This document shows, piece by piece, positions 54,463-62,878 of a stretch of 64,000 nucleotides of DNA. Source of the stretch: a bacterium. GTDB lineage: Bacteria > Elusimicrobiota > Elusimicrobia > UBA1565 > UBA9628. The notes under the pieces are model-generated. The model made no database searches. It was not told the DNA's origin and worked only from the letters and a program-made list of their open reading frames with translations. Numbering within the stretch: position 1 is the stretch's first letter; every line of letters starts with the position of its first letter. Made by a program: the position numbers and the translations under genes. The stretch is taken from assembly GCA_021799485.1 (NCBI GenBank), contig JAJZAK010000006.1, positions 1-64,000 of the forward strand, given 5' to 3'.

Positions 54463-56245
54463 CGATGTCTTCGCCGGTCAGGATTTCCTTGTCGAAAAGC
54501 TTGGCGGCCATGGAGTCGAGGATCTGCTTGTGTTTGGCGAGAAGCTCCCGGGCTCTCTGCTGCGCCTCGAGCACGATGCGCTTGACTTCCTCGTCGATGA
54601 TCTGGGCTGTTTTTTCCGAATAGCTGCCTTTCTGGACGATGTCCCGTCCCAGGAAGACCTCCTGGTCGGGCTTCTTGAGCGACAAGGGGCCGACCTTCTC
54701 GCTCATGCCGAACTCGGTGACCATTTTGAGGGCGTAGCTCGACGCCTTGGCGATGTCGTCCGCCGCGCCGGTCGTGATCTCGGCGAAGATGAGTTCCTCG
54801 GCGGAACGCCCGCCCAGCAGGACCGCGAGCCGATTGAGAATTTCGGTCTTGGAGGTGAGGACCTTGTCGGTCGTCGGGAGCTGGAGAGTATAGCCCAGCG
54901 CTTGGCCGCGCGAAACGATCGAGACTTTGTGGACGGGGTCCGTCTCCGGCAGGAGCTTCGCGACGAGCGCGTGTCCCGACTCATGATAGGCGACGACGCG
55001 TTTTTCCTTCTCGCTCATGAGGCTCGATCGCTTCTGAGGCCCCGCCATGACCCGCTCGATCGATTCGTCAAGTTCGGAGAGGCTTACCGCCTCCTTTCTC
55101 CTTCGAGCGGCCAGCAAGGCCGCCTCGTTGACGACGTTGGCGAGGTCGGCGCCGGTGAAGCCCGGGGTCCTTCGGGCGATCAGGGATAGATCGGCGTCCG
55201 CCTCCATCTTGACCCCGCGGGCATGGACCTTGAGAATCTCCTCGCGACCCTTCAAGTGGGGGATCGGGACATGGATCTGGCGGTCGAAGCGGCCCGGCCT
55301 CAGCAAGGCCGGGTCGATGACGTCGGGACGGTTGGTGGCCGCGATCAGCACGATGCCCTTGTTCTGCTCGAAGCCGTCGAGTTCGATGAGGAGTTGGTTG
55401 AGGGTCTGCTCGCGCTCGTCGTGTCCTCCGCCGATGCCGGCGAAGCGGTGCCGGCCGACGGCGTCCAACTCGTCGATAAAGATGACCGCGGGCGGGGTTT
55501 TCTTGGCCTGCTCGAAGAGGTCCCGTACCCGCGAGGCTCCGACTCCGACGAACATTTCGACGAACTCGGAAGCGGAGGCGGAATAGAAGGCGACGCCGGC
55601 CTCGCCCGCGACCGCTCGGGCGAGAAGAGTCTTGCCGGTGCCGGGCTGGCCGTAGAGAAGCACGCCGCGCGGCATCTTGCCTCCCAGCGATTGAAACCGG
55701 TCCGGATTTTTTAGGAATTCGACGATCTCCTGGAGTTCCTCCTTCGGCTCGTCGCAGCCCGCGACGTCGGCGAAGGTCGTCTTTTTTTGCTTCGCCTTCT
55801 CGTCGACCAGGTGGGCTCGGGCGCGCCCGAACGCGAGCGCCTGCCGCCCGCCGACCTGGACCTGCCGGATAAAAAAGAACCACCACAAGCCGAAGAACAG
55901 GATCACCCAGCCGATATTGACCAGGATGCCGGTCATCCAGCTCCTGTCGGGTTCGCCTTGGAAATCCTGGACGTGGTAAGCTTCAAGATCTTCCACGAGC
56001 TTGGGGTCGGGGAGGGGGATGGTCTTGAAGCCCTGGATGGCGCCGTCGGAGGCCTTGTATTTTCCGCGAATGAGATCCGGCTGAACCCGGACATCGGCCA
56101 AGCGGCCCTCGTGCAGATAGCGCTTGAAAGAAGAATAGGGGATGTCGGCCTTTTGGGAGGAGGGCTTGAGATTTCCGAAGATCGCGACGAGGGCGACAAA
56201 GCCCAACACCCAGAGGGCCAGCTGTTTGGTGTTCTTGTTTTCCAT
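54431..56245 (-). CDS. ftsH: ATP-dependent zinc metalloprotease FtsH
   Basis: 604 residues. N-terminal transmembrane segment (about 9-25), periplasmic domain, second TM (about 110-130). The AAA+ module has [37 protein letters not shown] and the SRH. The peptidase has HESGH (about 420-424) and the third ligand in TGAADDI. It degrades misfolded membrane proteins and regulators such as LpxC. It lies 11 bp after hpt, the usual hpt-ftsH pairing. Confidence 0.97.
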   Translation of the reverse strand: MENKNTKQLALWVLGFVALVAIFGNLKPSSQKADIPYSSFKRYLHEGRLADVRVQPDLIRGKYKASDGAIQGFKTIPLPDPKLVEDLEAYHVQDFQGEPDRSWMTGILVNIGWVILFFGLWWFFFIRQVQVGGRQALAFGRARAHLVDEKAKQKKTTFADVAGCDEPKEELQEIVEFLKNPDRFQSLGGKMPRGVLLYGQPGTGKTLLARAVAGEAGVAFYSASASEFVEMFVGVGASRVRDLFEQAKKTPPAVIFIDELDAVGRHRFAGIGGGHDEREQTLNQLLIELDGFEQNKGIVLIAATNRPDVIDPALLRPGRFDRQIHVPIPHLKGREEILKVHARGVKMEADADLSLIARRTPGFTGADLANVVNEAALLAARRRKEAVSLSELDESIERVMAGPQKRSSLMSEKEKRVVAYHESGHALVAKLLPETDPVHKVSIVSRGQALGYTLQLPTTDKVLTSKTEILNRLAVLLGGRSAEELIFAEITTGAADDIAKASSYALKMVTEFGMSEKVGPLSLKKPDQEVFLGRDIVQKGSYSEKTAQIIDEEVKRIVLEAQQRARELLAKHKQILDSMAAKLFDKEILTGEDIDGILKAGAPA

Positions 56246-56256
56246 TGAAAGGCCGC

Positions 56257-56835
56257 TTAGACCGTCGCCGTTTTCGGCTGGGGCGCGCCTTCACGGAGCG
56301 CCGGCTGCCGCATGACTCCGACGTAGGGGAGGTTGCGGTATTTCTCGTTGTAATCGAGGCCGAAGCCGATGACGAACTCGTTGGGGATGGGAAAGCCGAC
56401 GTAGCGCGCCTTGAACGGCATGCGGCGGGGCACCTGCTTGTCGAGGAGGGTGCAGACCTCCAGGGATTTCGGTTTGCGCGTCTTGAGGTTCGAGACGATG
56501 TAGTTGATGGTTAATCCCGTGTCGATGATGTCCTCGACGAGGAGGACGTCCTTGCCCTCCGGGTTCTCGCGCAAGTCGAGCAACAGCCGCGCGACCCCGG
56601 TCGAGCGGGTGCCTTCATAGGAGGAGATGCTCACGAAATCGATCGCGCAGTCGAGCGGCACGGCCTTGATGAGCTCCGCCAGGAACGGGATGCTGCCTTT
56701 AAGAATTCCCACCATGATGAGGTCTCGGCCGCGATAATCGCGGCCGATCTCGGCCCCGATCTCCTTGATGCGGGCGCGGATTTCTTCCTCGGGAATAAGG
56801 ATGCGCTCGATGACGGGGTGAATAGCGCCGCTCAC
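56257..56835 (-). CDS. hpt: Hypoxanthine phosphoribosyltransferase
   Basis: 192 residues. The PRPP-binding motif is [11 protein letters not shown] (about 97-107); [13 protein letters not shown] and [15 protein letters not shown] match bacterial Hpt. It salvages hypoxanthine and guanine to IMP and GMP. It heads the long minus-strand housekeeping run and is divergent from the REC-kinase-REC gene with 55 bp between them. tilS, often upstream, is absent. Confidence 0.94.
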   Translation of the reverse strand: MSGAIHPVIERILIPEEEIRARIKEIGAEIGRDYRGRDLIMVGILKGSIPFLAELIKAVPLDCAIDFVSISSYEGTRSTGVARLLLDLRENPEGKDVLLVEDIIDTGLTINYIVSNLKTRKPKSLEVCTLLDKQVPRRMPFKARYVGFPIPNEFVIGFGLDYNEKYRNLPYVGVMRQPALREGAPQPKTATV

Positions 56836-56890
56836 ACCATAGAATAACTTTATTGCCGGAACCGATCAAGTGGTGCTAAAATCGCCTTAG

Positions 56891-58414
56891 ATGGATTCAC
56901 CGGACGCCCCCGCCCAACGCATTTCGATCCTCATCGTCGACGACTCCGTCGAGACGCAGCAAATGTTTAAAATGCAGATCGAGGCGATTCCCGGCTGGAG
57001 TCCCTCTGTCGCCGTCGCGAAAAACGGGGAAGAAGGCCTCTCGAGGCTCAAGGATGGGTTGTTCGACCTCGTCTTCCTCGACTACTTGCTGCCCGGGGCC
57101 GACGGCCTCGAGATTCTTGGGAGGATCCGGCAGCATTATCCGCAGCTCGCGGTCGTGATGCTGACCGGCGCCGGATCGGAGCGCGTGGCGGTCGAGGCCA
57201 TGGCCAAGGGCGCGATGCATTACCTGACGCGCTCGGAGGTGTCCGTCTCGGACCTGGAATTCATCTTCGGCCGGGTGATGGAAATGAAGGCGCTGTCGCG
57301 CGAGAACGAGGAATTGAAGGTCGCCTCGGAGACGCGCGAGCGGTTCCTCGCCAACATTTCCCACGAGATGCGCACCCCGCTCGCCGTCATCTTGGGCTAC
57401 GCCGAAACTTTGAAGGACGGGGTCTTCGGCCCGCTCAACGACGATCAACGCAAGGCCGTCCACGGCATTATCGCGCGCGCCTCCGATTTGAAGAGCAGCC
57501 TCGGCCGCATCCTGCGTCTCAAGGAGGGCGCCGAGGAGCCTCTGGCGCCGCGGGACGTGGAGTTGCGCGCCCTGGTCGCGGCCAGGGTCGCGGAGGTCTC
57601 AAGCCAGGCGATGACCAAGAAGATATCGATTCATTGGGAGGCCCCCAAGGAGGAGATTTGGCTGCGAGGCGACGGGGAGCGCCTCGCCGAGGTCGTCGAC
57701 GCCTTCCTCTCCAACGCCATTCGTTTCTCCAAGACAGACAGCTCTGTGGAGGTCGATCTGAGCCGCAAGGGCGCCGAGGTCGTCGTTTGCGTCTCGGATC
57801 ACGGGCCGGGGATTTCCCAGGATATGCTGCCCCGCGTGTTCGAGGAGTTCGGAGCGGCCAAGGTTCGCGGCATGACGAAGGGAGGCGGGCTGGGGCTGGG
57901 ACTGCCTCTTGCCAAGCGCATCGTCGAGCGCCACGAAGGGAGGATCTGGCTTGAGTCGGCGCCGGGACGCGGAACCAAGGCTTGCGCCGCCTTCCCATCC
58001 ATAGCGGCTCCCGCCGCCGACCGTCGGCCCACCGCGCCGATCACGAGCGAGAAGCGCGTTCTCATTGTCGAGGATCATCCAGAGATGGGCGGCATCCTGA
58101 TGCTCGTCATCTCCACGTTGGGGCCGGGGCTCGATTTCGAGATCGTTCGCGCGGCCGCGGAGGCCGAGCGGATCCTCCAGGAGAAAACCCCCGATTTGAT
58201 GGTGCTGGACTTGCTGCTTCCCGGGATGGACGGCCTGGGGATTCTGGATCGGATCAGAAGGATGGAGCCCTTGCGTCGGCCCGCGGTTCTGGTGTTGACG
58301 GGGCATGCCGAATCGGCGGCCAAGGCCCAGGCCCTCGGCCCCGACGCCGTGCTGATGAAGCCTGTCTCCAAGAAGCTGCTCCTCGATACGGCGGAGAGGC
58401 TTCTCAAGAGATAG
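56891..58414 (+). CDS. Soluble REC-histidine kinase-REC hybrid
   Basis: 507 residues, no membrane segment. First receiver: DDS near 17-19, phospho-acceptor Asp64 in VFLDYLLPG; its usual conserved Lys is replaced (YLTRSEV). Kinase: H-box NISHEMRTPLAVILGY (His158), N-box AFLSNAIRF, G1 DHGPGI, G2 GLGLGLPLAK. Second receiver: IVEDHPEMG, VLDLLLPGMDG (Asp near 440) and VLMKPVS with the Lys intact. The input is probably phosphorelay through the first receiver rather than a direct ligand. No output domain is fused. ddl follows 18 bp later. Confidence 0.88.
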   Translation: MDSPDAPAQRISILIVDDSVETQQMFKMQIEAIPGWSPSVAVAKNGEEGLSRLKDGLFDLVFLDYLLPGADGLEILGRIRQHYPQLAVVMLTGAGSERVAVEAMAKGAMHYLTRSEVSVSDLEFIFGRVMEMKALSRENEELKVASETRERFLANISHEMRTPLAVILGYAETLKDGVFGPLNDDQRKAVHGIIARASDLKSSLGRILRLKEGAEEPLAPRDVELRALVAARVAEVSSQAMTKKISIHWEAPKEEIWLRGDGERLAEVVDAFLSNAIRFSKTDSSVEVDLSRKGAEVVVCVSDHGPGISQDMLPRVFEEFGAAKVRGMTKGGGLGLGLPLAKRIVERHEGRIWLESAPGRGTKACAAFPSIAAPAADRRPTAPITSEKRVLIVEDHPEMGGILMLVISTLGPGLDFEIVRAAAEAERILQEKTPDLMVLDLLLPGMDGLGILDRIRRMEPLRRPAVLVLTGHAESAAKAQALGPDAVLMKPVSKKLLLDTAERLLKR

Positions 58415-58432
58415 CATGGAAGGCGCGGGGCC

Positions 58433-59521
58433 ATGAGAAAATTGAAAGTCCTTCTTTTATGCGGAGGACGGTCCGCGGAGCATCAGGTATCTTTGGTCTC
58501 CGCCGCGACGATCGCCCGGGCGCTTTCGCCCGCGAAATTCCAGATCGAGACGGTCTATATCGATTCCAACGGGAGATGGTTGACGGCGTCCCGGAAACTG
58601 CTGGAAAATCGCGGCAGAGTGAATGGAAAGGCTCCGGCGCTGGCGGCGTCCCGGTCCCTTTCGCCTCTGGCGGCGGCAACGAGCTCGGGGGCCAAGGGAT
58701 TCAAGCCCGACGTCGTCTTTCCCGTCCTCCATGGGCCCATGGGAGAAGACGGAACGATTCAGGGCCTTCTTGAATCCGCCGGGGTGCCTTATGTGGGCGC
58801 GGGAGTCCTAGGATCGGCTCTCGGCATGGACAAGGACGTCGCCAAGCGCCTGGTCCGCGCCGCGGGGCTTCCGGTGCTTCCCTATGTCGTGGCGCGACCT
58901 GGCTTCCCCATCCCGAGCGATGTCGGCGCCCTTGGGTTTCCTTTGTTCGTCAAGCCCGCGGGGCTCGGTTCCTCGGTCGGGGTGTCCAAGGTTGAAAGGA
59001 AGGCCGAATTGGGGAAGGCGCTGCGCGAGGCTTTCCGCTTCGACACGAAAGCCCTCGTCGAAAAGGCCGTCGAGGCCCGGGAGATCGAATGCGCGGTGCT
59101 GGGAGATCCGTGGTCGAGGCCGGGCGACCCTTTGGAATTGAGGGCTTCGGGGCTGGGGGAAGTCGTGGCGCGCGCCCGATTTTACACTTACGCGGCCAAG
59201 TATCTAGATCCGGACGGCGCCGAGCGGTTCATCCCAGCGCCGCTTCCGTACGCGAAGACGGCCGGCATCCGGGAGATGGCGGTCCGCGCGTTCCGCGCGC
59301 TGGAGGGCTACGGAATGGGGCGCGTGGATTTCTTGCTCGACAAACGGACGGGGAAGGTCTATTTCAATGAGGTGAACACCATCCCGGGCTTTACCGCCTC
59401 CAGCATGTACCCGGAACTGTGGAAGGCAGCCGGCGTTCCGACGCCCAGGCTGGTGGAGCTTTTGATCGATTTGGCGATCCGTCGCTCCGGCCGGCGGCGC
59501 CGCCTGAGGGTGAAGCCGTGA
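58433..59521 (+). CDS. ddl: D-alanine-D-alanine ligase
   Basis: 362 residues, an ATP-grasp enzyme. VLLLCGGRSAEHQVSLVSA at the start, FPVLHGPMGEDGTIQGLLESAGVPYVG, the FVKPAGLGSSVGVSKV loop and the metal-binding VYFNEVNTIPGFTASSMYP are diagnostic. It makes D-Ala-D-Ala for peptidoglycan. It follows the hybrid kinase gene by 18 bp, so the two may be co-transcribed. Confidence 0.95.
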   Translation: MRKLKVLLLCGGRSAEHQVSLVSAATIARALSPAKFQIETVYIDSNGRWLTASRKLLENRGRVNGKAPALAASRSLSPLAAATSSGAKGFKPDVVFPVLHGPMGEDGTIQGLLESAGVPYVGAGVLGSALGMDKDVAKRLVRAAGLPVLPYVVARPGFPIPSDVGALGFPLFVKPAGLGSSVGVSKVERKAELGKALREAFRFDTKALVEKAVEAREIECAVLGDPWSRPGDPLELRASGLGEVVARARFYTYAAKYLDPDGAERFIPAPLPYAKTAGIREMAVRAFRALEGYGMGRVDFLLDKRTGKVYFNEVNTIPGFTASSMYPELWKAAGVPTPRLVELLIDLAIRRSGRRRRLRVKP

Positions 59522-59541
59522 TCGTTCGCTTTCCGAGCCGC

Positions 59542-59565
59542 GAACTTTTGGGGCCGCGCGGCGTA
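59542..59565 (+). promoter_or_regulatory. Possible ECF-type promoter (GAAC-N16-CGTA)
   Basis: GAAC (59542-59545) and CGTA (59562-59565) lie upstream of the second ECF sigma gene, with AGGAG and the GTG start following. The layout resembles the pair before the first ECF gene, which supports autoregulation, but the match is short. Confidence 0.3.
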
Positions 59566-59582
59566 CTACCTTAGGAGACTGG

Positions 59583-60155
59583 GTGGCTAAACGAAACATC
59601 GCTCAGTGGGAGGGATTGTGGCGCGATTCGTGCCGCAAGGCCTACCGTTTCGCCTACCGCCTATCGGGAAACGAACAGGATGCCCAAGACATGGCCCAGG
59701 AAGCTTTCGCTCGAGCCTTCGATCATTGGGATCGCTACGATGGAGAGCGCCCTTTTGAGGCCTGGCTTTTCGAGATCCTGCGCAACGTCTTCCTCGATTC
59801 CCTGCGGCGCGGGCAACGTCGTCCGACCGTCGGCCTCGACGGGTTTTCTTCTTCGGCGGATGGGGATGGCGCCTCCAGCAGAGCCGAGCGCCTTGCCGAC
59901 GGGGAAGAGCAGCCTCTTGAGTCTTTATCGCGGGAAGAGGAGGAGGGCATGATTCGCAAGGCCTTGGCCGAACTCCCCGAGCATTACCGCGCCGCCGTGG
60001 TGCTGCGCGACATCGAGGGTCTCTCCTACGAGGAGATCGGCAGGATTCTCTCTTGTCCGGCGGGGACCGTCCGCTCCCGCATCCACCAAGGCCGCCGTCT
60101 GATCGGCTTGGCCTTCGAGCGCGTTGACGATAAAAATCGAGCGATCTATGACTGA
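59583..60155 (+). CDS. ECF RNA polymerase sigma factor
   Basis: 190 residues from a GTG with AGGAG 5 nt upstream. Region 2: AYRFAYRLSGNEQDAQDMAQEAFARAF and AWLFEILRNVFLDSLRR. A Ser/Gly-rich linker (SSSADGDGASS) follows. Region 4: LAELPEHYRAAVVLRDIEGLSYEEIGRILSCPAGTVRSRIHQGR. The 3' end overlaps its anti-sigma gene by 8 bp. This is the second ECF pair in the window. Confidence 0.93.
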   Translation: MAKRNIAQWEGLWRDSCRKAYRFAYRLSGNEQDAQDMAQEAFARAFDHWDRYDGERPFEAWLFEILRNVFLDSLRRGQRRPTVGLDGFSSSADGDGASSRAERLADGEEQPLESLSREEEEGMIRKALAELPEHYRAAVVLRDIEGLSYEEIGRILSCPAGTVRSRIHQGRRLIGLAFERVDDKNRAIYD

Positions 60156-60783
60156 ATTCACGCATCCAGACCCGGAGATTCTTTCCGCCCACCTCGACGG
60201 CGAACTTCCGCCGTCCGAGGAATCGTCCGTCAACAAGCATCTCGCCTCGTGCCCCGCGTGCCGCGAGGCGCTCCGTCGTTTTCATGACGTCAAGGCGGCG
60301 CTCGCGAGGACCACGCGCCCGGAGATGCCGGCGGCTTTAGCCCGGGCGGTCGAGAAGCGCCTGGGAAGAAATTCCGAGGCTCTCGATCCGGATCCTTTGC
60401 CCGCGCGGAATGGCGACAGGTCCTGGATGCCTTGGGCGGCCCTCGCCTTCGCGACGATGATCGTCGGGTTCTGGCTTCGCGGCTTCCTTTCCGTTCCCGG
60501 ACATACGGTTCAAGGAGTCATCGCCCAGCGCGGGGGGCCTTCCGTCCTTCATGGTTCCGGCGCGCCCTCATCGGTCCAGGCCAAGAGTCCGCCCGATCTC
60601 CTATGCCGGTCAATCGAGTGGGGGCCCAACGGAGGCAAAGATCTGCCGATCTCCTGCCCGCCGGGGTATCTCAAGGAATCCACCGCGAAAAGCGATGAGC
60701 CCCCCGCTTTCCCGGCGATTTACCTAAAATCCGTCTCTCCCACGCCTCGCGCCTCGAACGAGGCGCAAGCCAAGAAGCCTTAG
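60148..60783 (+). CDS. Membrane anti-sigma factor with zinc-finger domain
   Basis: 211 residues from the ATG that overlaps the sigma stop. The ZAS motif is H31-x3-C35-x2-C38 in NKHLASCPACREAL, after ILSAHLDGELPPSEE. One transmembrane helix (about 95-113) places the C-terminal part outside the membrane, where Cys residues (LLCRS, ISCPPG) might sense redox or envelope stress. It should hold the adjacent ECF sigma factor at the membrane. The 88-residue anti-sigma at 14644 lacks a membrane anchor, so the two pairs differ in signal location. Confidence 0.85.
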   Translation: MTEFTHPDPEILSAHLDGELPPSEESSVNKHLASCPACREALRRFHDVKAALARTTRPEMPAALARAVEKRLGRNSEALDPDPLPARNGDRSWMPWAALAFATMIVGFWLRGFLSVPGHTVQGVIAQRGGPSVLHGSGAPSSVQAKSPPDLLCRSIEWGPNGGKDLPISCPPGYLKESTAKSDEPPAFPAIYLKSVSPTPRASNEAQAKKP

Positions 60784-60865
60784 ATCTCATCCAGGCCTTT
60801 TGGCCTTCTTTTTGTTAGGACAAAGGGCTCAGGCGGCCGCAGTTTTTTGGATTTACATAGTCCCC

Positions 60866-62032
60866 ATGCTTGTCCAGTCCTTGCTGATGCTGGCTCTCCC
60901 GCTGAACACGGCGCATGCCCAATCCTCGATGGCCGATGCCTGGACCGCCGCGCGGGCGTTGGCGGCGTCAACGAGAGGTGATCGTGCTTGGGGCCGCTCC
61001 GTCAATCGGCGGCCCGACGGCGCGATCAGAAGCGATGAGCGCGTCTCCAGGAGGATCGACGCCATCGTCGCCGAACACCTCTCCGCCGGCGGTCCCGGCG
61101 CCGTCGTCGGCGTCGTCAGGGACGGGAAGATCTTGTTCCGGCAGGGTTACGGCTACGCCGACATTGCCCGGAAGACGCCGTTGACGTCGGGCATGCGTTT
61201 CGACCTGGCCTCCGTTTCAAAGCAATTCACGGCGATGGCCGTCATGATCTTGGCCGAGCGCGGGGAGGTGGCCCTCGGTCGGCCGGCGGGCGACTACCTC
61301 CCGGAATTTTCCGAAGCGCTTGATCCGAGAGCCCGCTCGATCCGCGTCGTGGATTTGCTGCATATGGTCGAGGGCCTGGCTGATTACACCGAGTTGGGAG
61401 GAGGCGTGGACTATCACCACATGACGAACGAAGACGCGGCCAGGATCATGCTCGCCGAGCCGCTCCTCTTCGCGCCTCGCACGCGATATCACTATTCGAA
61501 TACCGCCTACAATATGCTCGGTCTCCTGGTCAAAAGGGTTTCGGGCGTCGGCCTGGGCGAGTTCCTGAGAACGAATGTTTTTAGGCCCCTCGGCATGTTC
61601 CACTCCGTTGTTCTGGATCATCTCGGGCAGGTCATTCCCGGGCGGGCCGACGGCTATGCCAAGAAAAATGGCGCCTTCGAGCCCGCTCGCAACGACACGG
61701 AACAACTCGTCGGCGACGGGAATCTATTCTCGACGGTGGACGATCTCCTGCGGTGGGACCAGGCGTTGTTTGACCGTCCTCCCGTCTCGCCGGCGATGCT
61801 CGCTCGCGCCTGGACGAGTGGACGGTTGGCCGATGGGACCGCCACCCATTACGGTTTCGGCTGGGAGATCTCTCAGCAGGGGCGCGTCGTGTCCCACGAG
61901 GGGGGATGGATCGGCACTTGCACCTATAATCGCCTTGATCGCGAAAAAAAGCTCGCCGTCGTGGTCCTATCCAACGACGAGGGATTCCCTTCGGACGCCG
62001 TCGGCGACAGGATCGCCGAACTCTGGCGCTAA
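60866..62032 (+). CDS. Secreted serine hydrolase, class C beta-lactamase / DD-peptidase fold
   Basis: 388 residues from the ATG that opens a signal peptide (MLVQSLLMLALPLNTAHAQ); a TTG further upstream is in frame but less likely. Active-site S116-V-S-K119, the YxN motif as YSN in YHYSNTAYNM (about 209) and HEGGWIG as the third motif. The family includes esterases, peptidases and AmpC-like enzymes; there is no specific evidence for antibiotic resistance. A short GC stem with a T-run at 60793-60815 may end the preceding anti-sigma transcript. Confidence 0.85.
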   Translation: MLVQSLLMLALPLNTAHAQSSMADAWTAARALAASTRGDRAWGRSVNRRPDGAIRSDERVSRRIDAIVAEHLSAGGPGAVVGVVRDGKILFRQGYGYADIARKTPLTSGMRFDLASVSKQFTAMAVMILAERGEVALGRPAGDYLPEFSEALDPRARSIRVVDLLHMVEGLADYTELGGGVDYHHMTNEDAARIMLAEPLLFAPRTRYHYSNTAYNMLGLLVKRVSGVGLGEFLRTNVFRPLGMFHSVVLDHLGQVIPGRADGYAKKNGAFEPARNDTEQLVGDGNLFSTVDDLLRWDQALFDRPPVSPAMLARAWTSGRLADGTATHYGFGWEISQQGRVVSHEGGWIGTCTYNRLDREKKLAVVVLSNDEGFPSDAVGDRIAELWR

Positions 62033-62046
62033 GCAGTCCGATGCTT

Positions 62047-62076
62047 GCGGCGGCCCTCGGCAAAGGAAGCCGCCGC
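62047..62076. other. Hairpin after serine hydrolase gene
   Basis: GCGGCGGC (62047-62054) pairs with GCCGCCGC (62069-62076) around a 14-nt loop just after the stop. The following bases are only weakly T-rich, so it may be a poor terminator or mRNA 3' stabiliser. Confidence 0.35.
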
Positions 62077-62093
62077 CGAGCCTTTCGATTAAA

Positions 62094-62122
62094 TTGACTT
62101 CCGGCGAGGACGACGATATAAT
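62094..62122 (+). promoter_or_regulatory. Near-consensus sigma-70 promoter for the A-type carrier genes
   Basis: TTGACT (62094-62099), 17-bp spacer and a perfect TATAAT (62117-62122). A strong GGAGGAG Shine-Dalgarno and the ATG at 62166 follow. This is the clearest housekeeping promoter in the window. Confidence 0.8.
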
Positions 62123-62165
62123 AAAAATGAGTTGTCGGCGGTATTTTTAGCCGGAGGAGAAAGTC

Positions 62166-62489
62166 ATGCTGACTATGACGGAGCGCGCGGTTCAAAAAGT
62201 TCAGAGTTTTATGGCGGCCGAGGCGGACGCCAAGGGGAAAAGCCTTCGCGTGAGCCTGAGGCCCTCTGGCTGCGCGGGCTACGAGTACCTTCTCGGCTTC
62301 GACGTCAAAAAGGACGGCGACGTGGTGCTGCCGCAATCGGGGTTCGATGTCCTGGTGGACCCGCAAAGCCACGAGCTTATCTCGGAAGCGACGATCGATT
62401 TCGAGGACGGCTCGATGGGTTCCGGCTTTAAGATCAGCAACCCCAAGGAGCGCGGTTCCTGCGGTTGCGGCAAGTCCAAGCAATTTTAA
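62166..62489 (+). CDS. A-type iron-sulfur carrier protein (HesB/IscA/ErpA family), copy 1
   Basis: 107 residues. Cysteines are at the A-type positions: Cys36 in RPSGCAGYEY and C99-x-C101 in GSCGCG. Such proteins carry Fe-S clusters from a scaffold to target enzymes. A strong sigma-70 promoter and GGAGGAG precede it. The second A-type gene begins 65 bp after its stop. Confidence 0.9.
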   Translation: MLTMTERAVQKVQSFMAAEADAKGKSLRVSLRPSGCAGYEYLLGFDVKKDGDVVLPQSGFDVLVDPQSHELISEATIDFEDGSMGSGFKISNPKERGSCGCGKSKQF

Positions 62490-62554
62490 CGGCGAGCTTT
62501 CGGCGTTCAGGCCGTTCGATGCGCGCCGAACGCCGACTGTGGGAAACTGGCACC

Positions 62555-62878
62555 ATGGTGACATTGACAGAGCGGGCGGCCAAGAAGGTCCTTGCCTTGG
62601 CGGAGGGCCGCGGATGCGTCCGGCCCGTCTTGCGCGTTAGAGTCGGGGCCGGCGGGTGCTCCGGCATGAGTTATCAATTCGAGGTCGAAGAGGACGTCCG
62701 GCCGGAGGATCTCGTCTCCGAAACCGAGGGGGTTCGCGCCGCCGTCGATCCTCGATCCGATTTCTTCATTGGCGGCTCGGTCGTGGATTATGAGGAAAGC
62801 CTGATGAAATCGGGTTTCAAAGTCACGAATCCCCTCGCCAAGAGTTCCTGCTCCTGCGGCGCCTCCTTTAACGTTTAA
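62555..62878 (+). CDS. A-type iron-sulfur carrier protein (HesB/IscA/ErpA family), copy 2
   Basis: 107 residues. Cys35 in GAGGCSGMSYQFEV and C99-x-C101 in SSCSCG are the cluster ligands; the GGCSGMSY block is closer to the classical IscA/ErpA consensus than copy 1. The ATG at 62555 starts the conserved MVTLTERAAKKV. It has the same length and design as copy 1, suggesting tandem duplication with divergence. The next gene begins on the base after its stop. Confidence 0.9.
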   Translation: MVTLTERAAKKVLALAEGRGCVRPVLRVRVGAGGCSGMSYQFEVEEDVRPEDLVSETEGVRAAVDPRSDFFIGGSVVDYEESLMKSGFKVTNPLAKSSCSCGASFNV